NCBI GenBank assembly: GCA_039714495.1
Contig: JBDLJD010000021.1
Span: forward strand, 1 to 40,381
Reading direction: 5' to 3'
Origin: JAJDNW01 sp039714495
Lineage (GTDB): Bacteria > Desulfobacterota > Desulfobacteria > Desulfobacterales > B30-G6
Length of the DNA: 40,381 bases
The notes under the pieces are model-generated. The model searched no databases and was not told where the DNA came from. It was given only the letters and a program-made list of their open reading frames with translations. Every line of letters begins with the position of its first letter. Position 1 is the stretch's first letter. Shown piece after piece: positions 40,040 through 40,381 of this stretch. Position numbers and translations under genes: made by a program.

Positions 40040-40381
40040 TTTTCCCTCCTTTTACTTATAGGTTGACGTTAAGCGGTATCACAACCTTAGATAGGTAAGA
40101 ACAGACCGGAATATAGATCAGCTTGAGGCCAATTGATTAGATTTAGGATCGAATTAGGTGTAATTATGACTCGACGTAGAGTACATATATAAATTAGACC
40201 GATAGGTCAAGGAAAGCGTATTTCAAACTTCCTGGGCAGGGTATTAAAGGGGTGAATTTCAAATAAACCGGGGTGGTGATAAATGGAGAATATGGACGGT
40301 TTCTCTGTCCTATAAAAACCTGCGATTGTTGAGCATATCGAGCCTTGAAATTCCCTTATATGCCGGTACAGATACCATCTT
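40040..40381. other. Right-end spacer, no gene recognised
   Basis: This 340-nt stretch carries the upstream region of the serine hydrolase gene. I see no frame of useful length, RNA motif or repeat shared with the rest of the window. Confidence 0.5.

Overview
The window looks like chromosomal DNA of an anaerobic Desulfobacterota bacterium, probably of the Desulfobacterales. This is inferred from content: a selenocysteine-containing HesB/IscA-like protein, a cytidylate-kinase-like gene beside an NhaD antiporter, an FmdB zinc ribbon, DUF6122 and DUF2914 proteins, a long acyl-CoA dehydrogenase, and many short intergenic repeat families. No phage, transposase, CRISPR array, tRNA or rRNA was recognised.

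Layout. 1-2570: rsmE and a highly acidic repeat protein. 2805-7391: valS, nadC and a rhomboid protease with a DnaJ-like tail. 7386-9400: repeat-rich DNA around a DUF2156 protein and a GNAT acetyltransferase. 9521-12498: a diguanylate cyclase response regulator and lepA. 12643-17437: leucine genes leuC-leuD on the plus strand, facing trmJ-leuB and a fumarylacetoacetase-family gene on the minus strand. 17668-20924: ndk, then a cytidylate-kinase-like gene and an NhaD antiporter carrying a PAS domain. 21191-23639: FmdB, a macrodomain protein, the selenoprotein with its in-frame TGA, and a crotonase. 23657-26002 (minus): a low-molecular-weight phosphatase, a DUF2914 protein and a c-di-AMP synthase fused to YbbR domains. 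26229-29324: PilZ, an M24 peptidase and a radical SAM protein. 29681-34424 (minus): a DUF6122 protein, a 35-residue membrane microprotein, and a beta-oxidation set (hydroxyacyl-CoA dehydrogenase, acyl-CoA dehydrogenase, thiolase). 34425-40381: a looser accessory region with small ORFs, a c-di-GMP-I riboswitch in front of a periplasmic binding lipoprotein, a thrombospondin-3-repeat secreted protein and a serine hydrolase.

How it fits together. Cyclic dinucleotides recur: a GGDEF protein, a PilZ protein, a c-di-GMP riboswitch and a c-di-AMP synthase. Three proteins have unusual domain fusions: rhomboid-DnaJ, NhaD-PAS and CdaA-YbbR.

The least explained signals lie between genes. A 97-nt element occurs twice (58-154 minus, 31596-31692 plus) at about 79% identity. 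Every substitution in its 19-bp outer stem keeps pairing, and four base pairs change on both sides, which points to a selected RNA or hairpin structure. Arrays of tiny GC hairpins repeat with a period of about 18.5 nt upstream of leuC and of the radical SAM gene. A 41-nt block ending in the -35 box is shared by the selenoprotein and PilZ promoters.
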